DNA of 31,911 nt from an uncultured Acetatifactor sp. (GCA_910586775.1 CAJUJN010000010.1:1-31911); one strand, 5' to 3'; positions 16,317 through 26,075 are shown, counted from the stretch's first letter. The notes: generated by a model not told the origin, from the sequence alone. Program-made: numbers and translations.

Positions 16317-16458
16317 GAACTGTCAGAAAATAACTACTACAATTTTCTTTTGATTACAGGGTTCGTGTAACGGTTCTTGTAATATGTATAGGTAAAAGCC
16401 CAGAAATACAATAAAAATCGCTATAATCTTGTAGCAGTTATTTGTAGACACTTCCTTA
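16317..16458. repeat. Dispersed palindromic repeat, copy B
   Basis: It begins GGAACTGTCAGAAAATAAC and ends TGTAGACACTTCCTTA. Stem arms lie at 16328-16342 (AAATAACTACTACAA) and 16429-16443 (TTGTAGCAGTTATTT), paired with one exception that becomes a G-U in minus-strand RNA. The core GAAATACAATAAAAA matches A and D. It lies 17 bp past the amidohydrolase stop. Confidence 0.7.
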
Positions 16459-16865
16459 CGAAAGGGAGTGGGATCTGGCAGACTCACGGCAAGTGGAAAG
16501 TCAGTGAAAAATATTTCCGACAGAATACTGTAAAAAACTATACTCAGATGATATAATGTGAATAGCAAAAAGGGTAATGGATTTAGAGGAAAATTTGCCC
16601 GGGAAATGGATACGTGGATAGTGCAGAAAAGGTCAGTGGAACCGTGCAGAGATAAACAGGACACATTAGATTGGATAAAGGCGGTCTTTGATTTTAGCGG
16701 ATTGACAGTGGGAGTGGTATTAAGCATATGATTGAATTGCATATTTTGAGTCAAAGATATCCTTGCAGAACAAAAGATTTACTGTGGTATCGGGAGACTC
16801 GTCAGGCGATTTCCCTGATGGAAAATAGAGACTAAAACTTTGGATGACATTAAGCTGCTCAGCGA
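16459..16865. other. AT-rich gene-less stretch before the BREX remnant
   Basis: No recognised gene. A 35-codon frame (16728-16835, starting MIELHILSQRY) has only a weak ribosome binding site and no known family. The region probably holds decayed sequence left by loss of the 5' BREX genes. Confidence 0.4.
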
Positions 16866-17636
16866 TTCAATGTGGATTCCAAGAGCACGGCATCCGCAAA
16901 ATCGGACAGCAATGCCATCGTCATGGTATTCAACCGCGTGTTCAACGAAAAGCTTGGCTACGACGGGGCGAACCCAGGGCTGGCGGACTTGGAGCGGGTA
17001 TTGGATGAGGAGGGCAATTATCAGAAGTTCCAGGAGGTTTTCCGGGAGGAGACGGGTAAGGCATGGCTGGAGGAACGGAATAAATTTAGAGTCATCCGGG
17101 GAAAAGTGGCGAAGGCGCTTACGGCTATGGGGCGCATGTCCGAGCAGGAGGCTTTCGATTGGACAAAGGCTGCCACCACCTCCAATTATGAAATCGCCAT
17201 AGAGGATTTTGCGGAGAGGGTGCGCAAATACATAGAAAAGACCGGGGAAAGGGTGGTCTTCCTGGTGGACGAGATAGGGCAGTTCATCAGCACGGATTCC
17301 CGGCTGATGCTGAATCTGCAGACCATGACGGAGGAGCTTGGCTCCCGGTGCAAGGGAAAGGCATGGGTCATCGTCACGGCACAGGAGGATATGGATTCCA
17401 TGCTGGAGAACATGGACACATCCGCCGAACAGAAGAATGATTTTTCCAAGATTCAGGGACGGTTCAAGACCAGATTATCTCTGTCTTCCGTGAATGCGGA
17501 CGAAGTCATTCGGGAGAGGATACTGAAGAAGAACGAAGCCGGGAAGGCTACGCTGAAAGCCCTGTATGAGACGGAGGAGACGCGCATCCGGAACGCTGTG
17601 GTTTTCAAGGGGAACGGATATGAGATGAAACTTTAA
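16866..17636 (+). pseudogene. brxC: BrxC (BREX P-loop ATPase) internal fragment
   Basis: About 256 codons match the part of BrxC that starts at the conserved FNVDSK strand and runs through the Walker B region VVFLVDEIGQF, LMLNLQTMTEELG, WVIVTAQED and FSKIQGRFKTRLSLSS. BrxC is normally about 1,200 residues; the Walker A part and the large C-terminal part are missing. A stop codon lies immediately upstream in frame, there is no ATG or ribosome binding site, and the frame ends at GNGYEMKL. Both ends are therefore deleted and the product is not expected to work. In intact BREX the protein is an essential ATPase for phage exclusion. Confidence 0.85.
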
Positions 17637-17687
17637 ATAATTCTTTAAAAGATTAGTTCATTAATGATTGGAAAGGAATGATGTGGT

Positions 17688-18323
17688 TTGGAGCAGAAAA
17701 GCGATGGAGAAAACCTGAAAGATTTAGAGATGGCAAAGAAAAGAGACCATAAAATTATGATTACAGATGAAGCCATCAAAAAGGTGCCAAGGATAGCATA
17801 TAAAAATATACCTGAAAGCGAATATAATACAATACAGGAATTAGCGAAAAACGTATTGAAAATCTCCAAGGATGAAAATAATTCAAATGAGGTTGCAATC
17901 ACATATAGCATGGAAAGTGTTGAATATATCCGAAAAGGGGAAGAATATATTGGCGTGGCGCTGGGGAGCGAGCATGAGGTAGACCCAATCAGTAACACAA
18001 CGGCATATCACCTGGTATCGTCTGCTAAATCATGTATTGTGATTGTGCTACACAATCATCCATCGCTTTCCGATTTTTCCTTGTCAGATGTACAGTTTTT
18101 ACTGCGGTATGCGAGTGTCAAGATGATGGTGGTGGTTACAAACCTGGGAAGTATCTCATACCTTGTAAAAGGGAAAGCGTATGTATATGAAAAAGCTGTT
18201 ACGCTGTTTAATGAGGCAGTTAATGCAAATAATGAAGCCAGGGATTTGAAAGACCTGCAAAGAGCCGCGGACTGTTTTTTGAAAAATTGTTATAAAGTTG
18301 GACTTGATTATGATAACCGATAG
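17688..18323 (+). CDS. JAB/RadC-like metalloprotease-fold protein
   Basis: A protein of up to 211 residues. A JAMM-like metal site is visible in the C-terminal half: LHNHPSLSDFSLSD gives H122, H124, S131 and D134, with an acidic residue upstream (GSEHEVD). This fits the RadC/JAB domain found in many mobile-element and defence genes, though the H-to-S spacing is one residue shorter than in RadC. The start is uncertain: TTG at 17688 after GGAAAGGA, or ATG at 17730. The gene is lower in GC than brxC and pglZ around it and replaces the missing 3' part of brxC, suggesting transfer into the BREX locus. Function is unknown. Confidence 0.65.
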   Translation: MEQKSDGENLKDLEMAKKRDHKIMITDEAIKKVPRIAYKNIPESEYNTIQELAKNVLKISKDENNSNEVAITYSMESVEYIRKGEEYIGVALGSEHEVDPISNTTAYHLVSSAKSCIVIVLHNHPSLSDFSLSDVQFLLRYASVKMMVVVTNLGSISYLVKGKAYVYEKAVTLFNEAVNANNEARDLKDLQRAADCFLKNCYKVGLDYDNR

Positions 18324-18339
18324 AGAGGAGAACGGATTT

Positions 18340-18513
18340 ATGGAAGACCACGCTATCTTAAGCGAACGTTTGGAAGACCAGTTGAAGGCAGTAGAATGGG
18401 CCAGGGCGGAACAGAAGAAAATTTTAAAAGAAAAGGGTGAACGGCTGTCCAAAGAATTGATGGATAAAATGACGCCATTTATTTTAAAGGAGCAAAAACA
18501 AATAGAGCATTGA
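18340..18513 (+). CDS. Small charged coiled-coil protein
   Basis: A 57-residue protein, highly charged and predicted helical (LEDQLKAVEWARAEQKKIL, then KEKGERLSKELMDKM). No family is recognised. GAGGAG lies 9 nt before the ATG. It starts 16 bp after the JAB-like gene stop, so the two are probably cotranscribed, and it might be its partner. Confidence 0.55.
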   Translation: MEDHAILSERLEDQLKAVEWARAEQKKILKEKGERLSKELMDKMTPFILKEQKQIEH

Positions 18514-18536
18514 TAGAGAGCTATTTCCAAAATCAG

Positions 18537-18564
18537 TTGTCAATCTTTGGGAATTTGCTATAAT
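18537..18564 (+). promoter_or_regulatory. Near-consensus sigma70 promoter with almost no leader
   Basis: TTGTCA (18537-18542), 16 nt spacer, TATAAT (18559-18564). The next start codon is at 18580, so transcription would begin about 9 nt before the ATG, with the AAGGA motif at the very start of the mRNA or just outside it. Confidence 0.65.
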
Positions 18565-18579
18565 TAAGGAAATGAATAC

Positions 18580-18996
18580 ATGGAAAGAGAATTTTCGGTT
18601 TTGTCAAAACTTTTAGCAGAGACCTCCTTTGAGAATGGATATGAGTCTGCGGCAGAAAAATACTTCAACTTGTTATGGGATAAGTATGGTGCTATTGCGG
18701 AGAAAGCGCTTCAAACCATATATCACCAAAATATGTTTGGCAATCACAATGTTTTAAAGCATGTATTGTTTATAGTCGGTAATACCTCGGCCGACAGAAG
18801 AGCGAATCTGGAAGTGATTCCTTTAGCAGGCATTTCCAATCCGGACATAGAGATACAGGATTTGTCGGTAAAGTGTCTTGAAGCATGGGAAGACAAGAAA
18901 TATTTGCCCATATTGACGAATTTGCGCGATAAAACAGGCGTTTTAAGGCTTAAAAACCATATTGACGATGTGATACAAAATTTGGCTGAGATATAA
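18580..18996 (+). CDS. Small HEAT-like helical protein
   Basis: A 138-residue, apparently all-helical protein. The C-terminal pattern IEIQDLSVKCLEAWEDKKYLPIL resembles a HEAT repeat (paired helices, with an aspartate and hydrophobic spacing). Similar small HEAT-like proteins occur as immunity or scaffold proteins, but no specific function can be assigned. It has its own promoter (18537-18564) and ends 168 bp before pglZ. It belongs with the JAB-like gene to the insert that sits between the brxC remnant and pglZ. Confidence 0.6.
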   Translation: MEREFSVLSKLLAETSFENGYESAAEKYFNLLWDKYGAIAEKALQTIYHQNMFGNHNVLKHVLFIVGNTSADRRANLEVIPLAGISNPDIEIQDLSVKCLEAWEDKKYLPILTNLRDKTGVLRLKNHIDDVIQNLAEI

Positions 18997-19164
18997 AATG
19001 GGATATTCTGTGATAGAAATTGATGAACCCCTGTCATGTATCGAATCGGTATCATCGACAGCGCAAAGAATGGATGTGCTGAGATATGAGAAGCTGTCGT
19101 GTATTTGATGATTTAATCAGATGAAGTTTGCACATAAAATCCATATTAAGGCAGGAACCAACCA

Positions 19165-21770
19165 ATGGACGAACTAAACCTACAGGAAATCGAAAAAAGC
19201 TTAACGAACAGTTCACAGGCGGCCAGCGCCTGATTTTCTGGTACGATGCGGACGCCTCTTTTGAAGCAGAAGTGGACAGGCTGCAGCTGGGCGACGTACA
19301 GATACTGCACCTGACGGAGAACAACGCGTTCCGCACCAAGCTGCTTTTGGAACATGAGGACACAGAAGGGCAATATCTGATATACGCGCCTTTTGAGAAA
19401 CCGGCGGTTGCGAAAAACCATTTGGAAGATACGCTCCTGTATTCCAAAGAATTCTATGCCGACAGGCTTTCCCTGATTGCAGCCGAGATAGGGCTTCCCT
19501 CAAGGCTGCGGGGCTCCCTGGAGGCGCTGAAGACATTCTTTGCCGCGGGAGGGGGAAAGCTGAAAGCCCAGGAAAGGCAGGCAGGCGTCCGCCGCACCAA
19601 CGCTTTCCTGGAGAGGGCCAGGGAGCTGGATTTATCTGGGGCAAATGGGGAGAGCCTGTCCCTCATTGCCATGTGTGTGATATCCAAAGCAAGGAATACG
19701 GCAATGGATGATTTGTTCTATTCCGTCTTGTCCTATGGGGATATTTATGCCCAGGAAGTGGTTGCGGAATTCGCCCGAAACGGATTGGACAGAGAATTCT
19801 GGAAGATTTGCGAGAGCCGTTTTGGCTATCAGGATTCCCGTCCCACCCTTTTGAAATTTACCTTGTCCCTGTTTGCAGTGTATACTTGCAGGGAGGATTT
19901 CGCCCTGCTGCCAAAGGCCTGGGAGACATATGCACCGGACAGCATGCGCAGGAAAACCAGCAATATCTCTGTGCTGCTGGAAAACATGATGAACAATGTG
20001 CTGTATCAGGAGTGCTTTGACGAGATATCTCTGATGGCATCCGGGGAACTGCAGGCGGAGAGGGCATTGAATCGCTTTCCCAGAGAAGAGCTGCTGCATA
20101 TGAATTCCTTTGCCGTCATAGATGATTTGCTGATTTCCTGGATGATTGACCGTGAGCTTGCGGAGGACAAAAATGCCGCGGTTTCCGGTATGTCCATTCC
20201 GGATATCTGCCAAGAGCGGCTGCGGCGCCATTTCGGTTCCGGGAAGAAGGCGGAATATGCAGCTCTCCTTGCGGGATACAGCCTGCTCCAAGCGACGGAT
20301 TTTATGCCGAAAGAGACCTTGCAGGAACTGATTGCTTCCTATTGTGAGAGGGATTACCGGATTGACACGGAATACCGGAAATTCATTACGGCATTGGATG
20401 CCATGGAGGATACGGCGGCTTTTGAGCAACTGGCGGACTTGGTTCAAAACATATACAGTACGGATTATCTGGAGAAAATCGTGTACAAATGGAATGCCGC
20501 ATATGAGAAAAACGGATTACATCATTCCGCAATCACCCATACCGCCGGGGAACAGCGGAAATTCTACCGGGACAAAGTGGCTCCTTTGAGAGAGAAGGTT
20601 GCGGTCATCATCTCTGACGGGCTGCGGTATGAGGCGGCGAAAGAACTGGAGGACAGGCTGCGCGAAGATGAAAATACGGATGTCTCCATGTCTGCCATGT
20701 TGGCCTCCCTGCCAACCATCACATCGGTAGGGATGGGATGTCTGCTGCCCCACGAAAAGATGGAACTGTCTGAGGAAAAGGCGCCTAAGGTGATGCTGGA
20801 TGGGTCTCCGTCCGTGTCCACTGCCCAGAGGGAGGCCATCCTGAAGAAAGCCAACGAAAATGCCTGCGCCGTTGACTTTGACACGGTAAAGGACATGAAA
20901 TCCAAGGATTTAAAAGAACTTTCCGTGAGGAGAGAGGTCATATATATCTACCATAACCGGATTGATGCCACAGGGGAAGCCTCCAGAACAGAGAACAGTG
21001 TCTTTGACGCGGTGGAAAAGACAGTGGAGGAATTGTTCCGTCTGGTCAAGACATTGAGCAGGAGCGGCAATATCTATCGTTTCCTTATCACGGCAGACCA
21101 CGGTTTTCTCTATACCCGCAGGAAACTTAAGCCAACGGACAAGCTGGAGAATGTGGCAGGCAAGGCCGCTTTGTCGGACAGGCGTTTCATCCTGGACAGG
21201 GAAAGGGCGGAGACAGAAGGCATTTATGCGCTTCCCATGGAGGATATTCTGGGAAACAGTGACGGCAGATATCTCATGCTGGCCAGGGGAATGAGCGTCT
21301 TTCGCTGCGGCGGAGGGATGAATTATGTCCATGGCGGCGCCTCACCCCAGGAGATGGTCATTCCCTGCATTTTTGTGAAGACACAGAAAGGGCTTGTGGA
21401 AATAGAGAGCGTGAGATTGAATCTGATTACGGATATCCGAAAAGTGACCAATCTGAAACTGCGCCTGGACTTTTATCAAGAGCAGCCGGTCAGCGACACG
21501 GTGAAAGCCGCTGCCTACCGGATACGGTTTGAGGCGGACACAGGTGAGATTCTTTCCAACGAAGTGATTCATCTGGCAGACAGGAAAGGGGAAAAGCCGG
21601 GAGAGAGGATTGTGACCTTGGGATTTGATATCAAGCGGAAGGCATATGGCGCTGACCACAGTTATTTCCTGAAGATTTTTCGAACCGGGGATAAGGGGGA
21701 TACGGAGATGATGAGCCGTCAGGTCATCATGGATCTTCCGTTTACGGATGACTATGGATTTGTTTTTTGA
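19165..21770 (+). CDS. pglZ: PglZ (BREX phosphatase-fold protein), apparent frameshift near the N-terminus
   Basis: About 868 residues if restored. An alkaline-phosphatase superfamily core is visible: IISDGLRYEAAKE (near residue 484), ITADHGFLYTRR (near 643) and YVHGGASPQEM (near 722), all expected of PglZ, an essential part of BREX phage exclusion. The ATG at 19165 reads MDELNLQEIEK and then goes out of frame at an A6 run (19193-19198). One extra A would join it directly to KLNEQFTGGQRLIFWYD, the normal PglZ N-terminus. The main frame otherwise has only a TTG at 19128 with an unrelated lead. So the gene is off by one base, phase-variable, or translated from an unusual start. The rest of the frame is intact. 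Confidence 0.85.
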
Positions 21771-21851
21771 CTTTTGTTGAGGAAAGTCAGGGTGGACAAA
21801 TGCTCTGCGGTTCTGCGGAGCGGTGCTTTTGGATAAGACTGGAGACGGAAT

Positions 21852-23921
21852 ATGCAGGAAACGGTACAGGAAGACAGGGACGGAAGGCAGGATATCAGAA
21901 AAAAGCTTCGCCATTGTTTTGACGGCAGGATTGTCAGAAAGGATTTGACCAAAAAGATAAAAGAGGGAGCAAACGTTCCGGTCTATGTGCTGGAATTCTT
22001 ATTGGGGCAGTACTGTAGTTCCAATGATGAGGAGGTTATCAGGCAGGGGGTGGAGAATGTGAAACATATCCTTGCCGATAATTTTGTCCGTCCGGACGAA
22101 GCACAGAAGATATTGTCCATGCTGCGCAGCCGTGGGAGCCATACGGTGATTGACATGATTACGGTGCGCCTGGACATGAAGCGGAATGCCTATGTGGCGG
22201 AATTCTCCAATCTGGGCATCCGGGACATTCCCATTGCGGACGAATATCCGGAACGTTATGACCGTCTTCTCTGCGGCGGTATCTGGTGCATTGTGCAGAT
22301 GGACTATGAATACATTGAGGAGGACAAGAAGAATGGGACACCTGTGCAGATTCGGAAACTGACTCCCATTCAGATGCCTCATATCGATATGGAAGAGTTG
22401 AAACAGGGGCGGAAGGCCTTTTGCAAGGACGAGTGGCTGGATGTGCTGCTGCGCTCTGTGGGCATGGAGCCGGAGGCTCTGTCCTATCGGGAGAAATGGC
22501 TGCTTCTGACCCGGATGATTCCCCTGGTGGAGAACAATTTCAACCTCTGTGAGCTTGGCCCCAGAAGTACGGGAAAATCCCATCTGTATAAAGAAATCTC
22601 GCCCAACAGCATCCTTGTCTCAGGCGGACAGACCACTGTGGCGAATCTGTTCTACAATATGGGCAGAAAGACCGTGGGCCTTGTGGGGCTGTGGGACTGT
22701 GTCGCCTTTGACGAAGTGGCGGGCATACATTTCAAGGACAAAGACGGGATTCAGATTATGAAGGACTATATGGCTTCCGGCTCTTTTGCCAGAGGCAAGG
22801 AGGAAAAGGCGGCATCTGCTTCTATGGTATTTGTGGGAAATATCAACCAGAGCGTGGATGTGCTGCTGAAGACATCCAGCCTCTTCGACCCTTTCCCGCC
22901 GGAAATGGGAACGGATACGGCTTTCCTTGACCGTGTGCATTGCTATCTGCCGGGATGGGAGATTCCCAAATTCAGGCCGGAGCATTTTACGGATGATTAC
23001 GGATTCATCAGCGATTATCTGGCTGAGGTCATGCGGGAGCTGCGTAAGGAGCAGTTTGGGGATGGGCTTGATCGGTATTTCCGGCTCGGCAGGAATCTGA
23101 ACCAGAGGGACACCATCGCTGTCCGCAAGATGGTAGGCGGTTATCTGAAACTGCTGTATCCGGATGGGGCGTATACGAAGGAGGAACTGGAAGAATCCCT
23201 GCGGATGGCTCTGGAAATGCGCCGCCGCGTCAAGGAGCAGCTAAAGAAGCTGGGAGGTATGGAGTTCTATGACGTGAATTTCTCCTATATCGATAATGAG
23301 ACTTTTGAGGAGAAGTTCGTCTCTGTGCCGGAACAGGGGGGCGGCAGGCTAATACCAGAGGGATTGTGCAGTCCGGGACAGATTTATACGGTTTCCCGGG
23401 GGAAATCCGGTATGATTGGGGTATTCCGTCTGGAGAGTCAGATGCTGCCGGGAGGCGGTAGGTTCGAGCGCACAGGGCTCGGGTCTGACAGAGAAGCGAA
23501 GGAGGCTGCCAATACGGCATTCAATTTCCTCAAGGCCAACAGCCATAGAATTAGTGGCACCATCAGCACCACCACGAAAGACTATATTGTGCATTATCAG
23601 GATTTGCAGGGTATCGGCATGACGGACAGGCTGGCACTGCCTACTTTGATTGCCTTGTGTTCCATTAGCTTAGGCAGGCCTGTCCTGGGCAGCATGGCCG
23701 TGCTGGGAGAAATCAGCATCAGTGGCATTTTGCAAAAGGTGGACGATGGACTGGCCAGTGTGCTGCAGGCTTGTCTGGACAATGGGGCGAGGAAAGTGTT
23801 GCTGCCCATTTCTTCTGCGGGGGACTTAAGCAGCGTGCCGGCGGAGTTGATTGGAAGTTTTAACTTGATTTTTTATAACAGTGCGGAGGATGCGGTGTTT
23901 AAGGCTTTGGGGGTGGAATAA
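21852..23921 (+). CDS. brxL: BrxL (BREX Lon-like AAA+ protein)
   Basis: A 689-residue protein of normal length. The AAA+ core has Walker A GPRSTGKS (236-243, K242) and Walker B FDEVAG (D287, E288). The C-terminal region aligns with the Lon protease domain (LGRPVLGSMAVLGEISISG and GARKVLLP), but at the place of the Lon catalytic Ser the sequence reads TDRLAL, and no Lys is seen where the dyad Lys is expected. This agrees with BrxL acting as a DNA-binding motor and not a protease. GGAG lies 7 nt before the ATG. It follows pglZ by 81 bp in the order typical of type 1 BREX. The gene shows no damage. Confidence 0.93.
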   Translation: MQETVQEDRDGRQDIRKKLRHCFDGRIVRKDLTKKIKEGANVPVYVLEFLLGQYCSSNDEEVIRQGVENVKHILADNFVRPDEAQKILSMLRSRGSHTVIDMITVRLDMKRNAYVAEFSNLGIRDIPIADEYPERYDRLLCGGIWCIVQMDYEYIEEDKKNGTPVQIRKLTPIQMPHIDMEELKQGRKAFCKDEWLDVLLRSVGMEPEALSYREKWLLLTRMIPLVENNFNLCELGPRSTGKSHLYKEISPNSILVSGGQTTVANLFYNMGRKTVGLVGLWDCVAFDEVAGIHFKDKDGIQIMKDYMASGSFARGKEEKAASASMVFVGNINQSVDVLLKTSSLFDPFPPEMGTDTAFLDRVHCYLPGWEIPKFRPEHFTDDYGFISDYLAEVMRELRKEQFGDGLDRYFRLGRNLNQRDTIAVRKMVGGYLKLLYPDGAYTKEELEESLRMALEMRRRVKEQLKKLGGMEFYDVNFSYIDNETFEEKFVSVPEQGGGRLIPEGLCSPGQIYTVSRGKSGMIGVFRLESQMLPGGGRFERTGLGSDREAKEAANTAFNFLKANSHRISGTISTTTKDYIVHYQDLQGIGMTDRLALPTLIALCSISLGRPVLGSMAVLGEISISGILQKVDDGLASVLQACLDNGARKVLLPISSAGDLSSVPAELIGSFNLIFYNSAEDAVFKALGVE

Positions 23922-24111
23922 AGCCATAATACAATTATAATTTATATTCACAGTCAAAACATTTGTCAACGTGAACGATAATGAGTGAGCGCTTCTGAAA
24001 TACGGAACAAACAACCAGTAAATGAATGCGCTCATGAGTATGCCAGCACATATACACGGAAAAGGAAACTTGAAAACGAAAGAGAACATCAGAGCAAAGA
24101 GGAGGGACAAA

Positions 24112-24843
24112 ATGGCAAAACAGGTAAAGGGAAAGTGCAGGTATTGCGGGAAAGAGTATGGCAAAGCATATATCATTCGGCATCTGGCATCCTGCAAAGA
24201 ACGTGAGCGCCGGCTGGAAAAGGAGACCGGAAAAAGGAAATGCGGATATTTCGAACTTTTGATTTACGGGAAGTATAATCATGATTATTGGATGGTAATC
24301 GAGATAAATGAGACGGCAACCCTGGAGTATGTGGATAAATTTCTGAGAGACATCTGGCTGGAATGCTGCGGGCATCTGAGTGATTTTGAGATTAATGGCG
24401 TCAGCTATGAAAGGTATCCGGATCCGGACCCTTTCTGGGGCAGAGAAGTACAGAGTATGGACTGCAAACTGAAGTCAGTGTTTCAGGAAGGTATGTCTGT
24501 CAGGTACAGGTACGATTTCGGCTCAACAACGGAACTGGTGATAGAGGTCAGGGGCTACCGGATTGGATATGAAAGGAAGGAGAATCTGCTGATCCTGTCA
24601 AGAAATAATCCGAAAACCTTTGTATGCGGAGAATGCGGAAAGAGAACAGCGGTTTACATCGCTCCGGAGCTTGTTTATGACGGGAACCCATTCTTGTGCA
24701 GGGAATGCAGCGAACAGGAGGAATATGAGGAGGAGTTTTTGCTGAATGTCTGCAATTCTCCCAGGATGGGGGTGTGCGGTTATAACGGAAGCGAGGTTTA
24801 TCCTGAGAAGTTTGTTCCGGATACGGACAGTAAGGAAGCTTAA
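24112..24843 (+). CDS. pRiA4b ORF-3-like protein with zinc-finger ends
   Basis: A 243-residue protein. The N-terminus has a C2HC-type zinc finger (CRYCGKEY...HLASC). The middle (LEYVDKFLRDIW, FEINGVSYERY, VRYRYDFGSTTELVIEV) matches the plasmid pRiA4b ORF-3-like fold, a common accessory family of unknown function found in plasmids and mobile elements. The C-terminal part has a second Cys pair set (CGECGKR and CRECSEQE). GAGGAGGG 5-6 nt before 24112 fixes the start; an upstream in-frame ATG at 24022 lacks such a site. It follows brxL by 190 bp with no recognised terminator, and a link to BREX is not implied. Confidence 0.7.
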   Translation: MAKQVKGKCRYCGKEYGKAYIIRHLASCKERERRLEKETGKRKCGYFELLIYGKYNHDYWMVIEINETATLEYVDKFLRDIWLECCGHLSDFEINGVSYERYPDPDPFWGREVQSMDCKLKSVFQEGMSVRYRYDFGSTTELVIEVRGYRIGYERKENLLILSRNNPKTFVCGECGKRTAVYIAPELVYDGNPFLCRECSEQEEYEEEFLLNVCNSPRMGVCGYNGSEVYPEKFVPDTDSKEA

Positions 24844-24934
24844 TCTGTTTCCGCCTCTCTTTTCGACATACCTGCTGCTCCAACATATCGTTTGCGGGGA
24901 AATGGTATACCGGCAGTTTGAAGGAAGTGGAGGA

Positions 24935-25003
24935 ATGCACCGCCGGACCGGGCTGGCTGCCGTCCCGGGAGAGAACGCCGCCGGGCTGTTGGGGATGTGT
25001 TAA
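24935..25003 (+). pseudogene. 3'-terminal fragment of an amidohydrolase gene
   Basis: The frame ends ...LAAVPGENAAGLLGMC and a stop, nearly the same as the C-terminus of the amidohydrolase ending at 16299 (DAVLGENAAGLLGMR). A 27-base block (24971-24997) is identical to 16267-16293. Nothing upstream resembles the rest of that enzyme, so this is a leftover or recombined gene end. Confidence 0.5.
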
Positions 25004-25121
25004 CAGGCTGTCATTTTTTCGGAACGAAAAAGGAGGATTGAAGGAAGCATTAACCGGGTACACCTTTTTCGCCAGTGGCATATAATAGAGCAAAACAACA
25101 TAGGATTATAGGTTATAGATT

Positions 25122-26075
25122 ATGTACGCTGCTCTATTTATCTTACTTTTACTCGCCCTTCTGGGCATGCTGCTGGGGCATTTCCGCAGGAAAAAAATCA
25201 TCTGCAGAATCCGCAACATGGATAAGTGCGAAAAATGTGACTTGCTGGGAGAACTGGCGCAGCCTTTCGGCTATGTGTATCACTGTTGCTGCGGTTTCTT
25301 TTCCTCCGCTGTGGACGCCTGGCAGAAGGCCGGCGGATACACCTGGGCTTATGACCGCCTGGCACCCCGGTTCCAGATGGTGTTCGATTCCCTTCCGGTG
25401 TATTTCAATTACCGGGGCAGGACATGGCTGATTGAATTCTGGAAAGGCCAGTACGGCATCAACGCCGGCGGAGAAATCGGCATCTATCACAGCGACAGGC
25501 TTTTGTCCGAGACGGAATACAAAACAGCACATTTCAAAGCTGCCGGGAAAGAGGAAATGCTGTCCTGCACACTGCAGCTGTGTCTGGAAAACGGTGCCTG
25601 TGTGAAGATTTCCGAGAGGCACTGGTGGCTGACGGCTTTCCTGCCGGGTGTCTTTTCCAATCCTGCCAGGCTGTGTCTGAAGGCGGCGCTCTGCTTCGAC
25701 AACAGGGAAATGCTGGAAGCCTTTTATCGGGGCCTGTGCAGGGCAGGCTTCCCAAAAGAGAGAATCACGGTGCAGAACCTTTGCCTGTCCTTTACCTTCC
25801 ACCAGCCGGGACAGGAGCATTACGGCATTCTGTCCCGCTTCCGGCGTCGATTGTCCCAGTGCCTGAACCGGATGTTCTGCCGTCTCTTCCTGTGGGTCAC
25901 AAGGCCCTTCGAGTGTACGGAAGACCGCATTCTGTTCCTTTATTACTATATCCCGTTCTGCTTCCGGAAGCTGATGCGCCTGCGCCGCTTCCACAGAAGA
26001 TGTCACAGGAAAAACGGCTGCCGCCGCCCGAAATGCTGCCGCAGATGCAGTCCCCGGCACAGGAAAAAATCATGA
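25122..26075 (+). CDS. DUF4474 domain protein, N-terminally membrane-anchored
   Basis: A 317-residue protein. It has an N-terminal membrane helix (LFILLLLALLGMLLG) followed by a basic stop-transfer RRKK, then the DUF4474 region with YDRLAPRFQMVFDSLPVYF, WLIEFWKGQYGINAGGE and ERHWWLTAFLPGVFSNPA. The family is common in Lachnospiraceae and its function is unknown. The last 30 residues are an odd Cys/Arg/His-rich tail (RRFHRRCHRKNGCRRPKCCR), perhaps an altered reading end. No strong ribosome binding site precedes the ATG. The stop overlaps the next gene's start (ATGA), so the two are translationally coupled. Confidence 0.7.
   Translation: MYAALFILLLLALLGMLLGHFRRKKIICRIRNMDKCEKCDLLGELAQPFGYVYHCCCGFFSSAVDAWQKAGGYTWAYDRLAPRFQMVFDSLPVYFNYRGRTWLIEFWKGQYGINAGGEIGIYHSDRLLSETEYKTAHFKAAGKEEMLSCTLQLCLENGACVKISERHWWLTAFLPGVFSNPARLCLKAALCFDNREMLEAFYRGLCRAGFPKERITVQNLCLSFTFHQPGQEHYGILSRFRRRLSQCLNRMFCRLFLWVTRPFECTEDRILFLYYYIPFCFRKLMRLRRFHRRCHRKNGCRRPKCCRRCSPRHRKKS

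Noticed and set aside
18998..19108. 36-codon frame between the HEAT-like gene and pglZ
   Set aside because: It has an ATG one base after the previous stop but no ribosome binding site and no recognised family.
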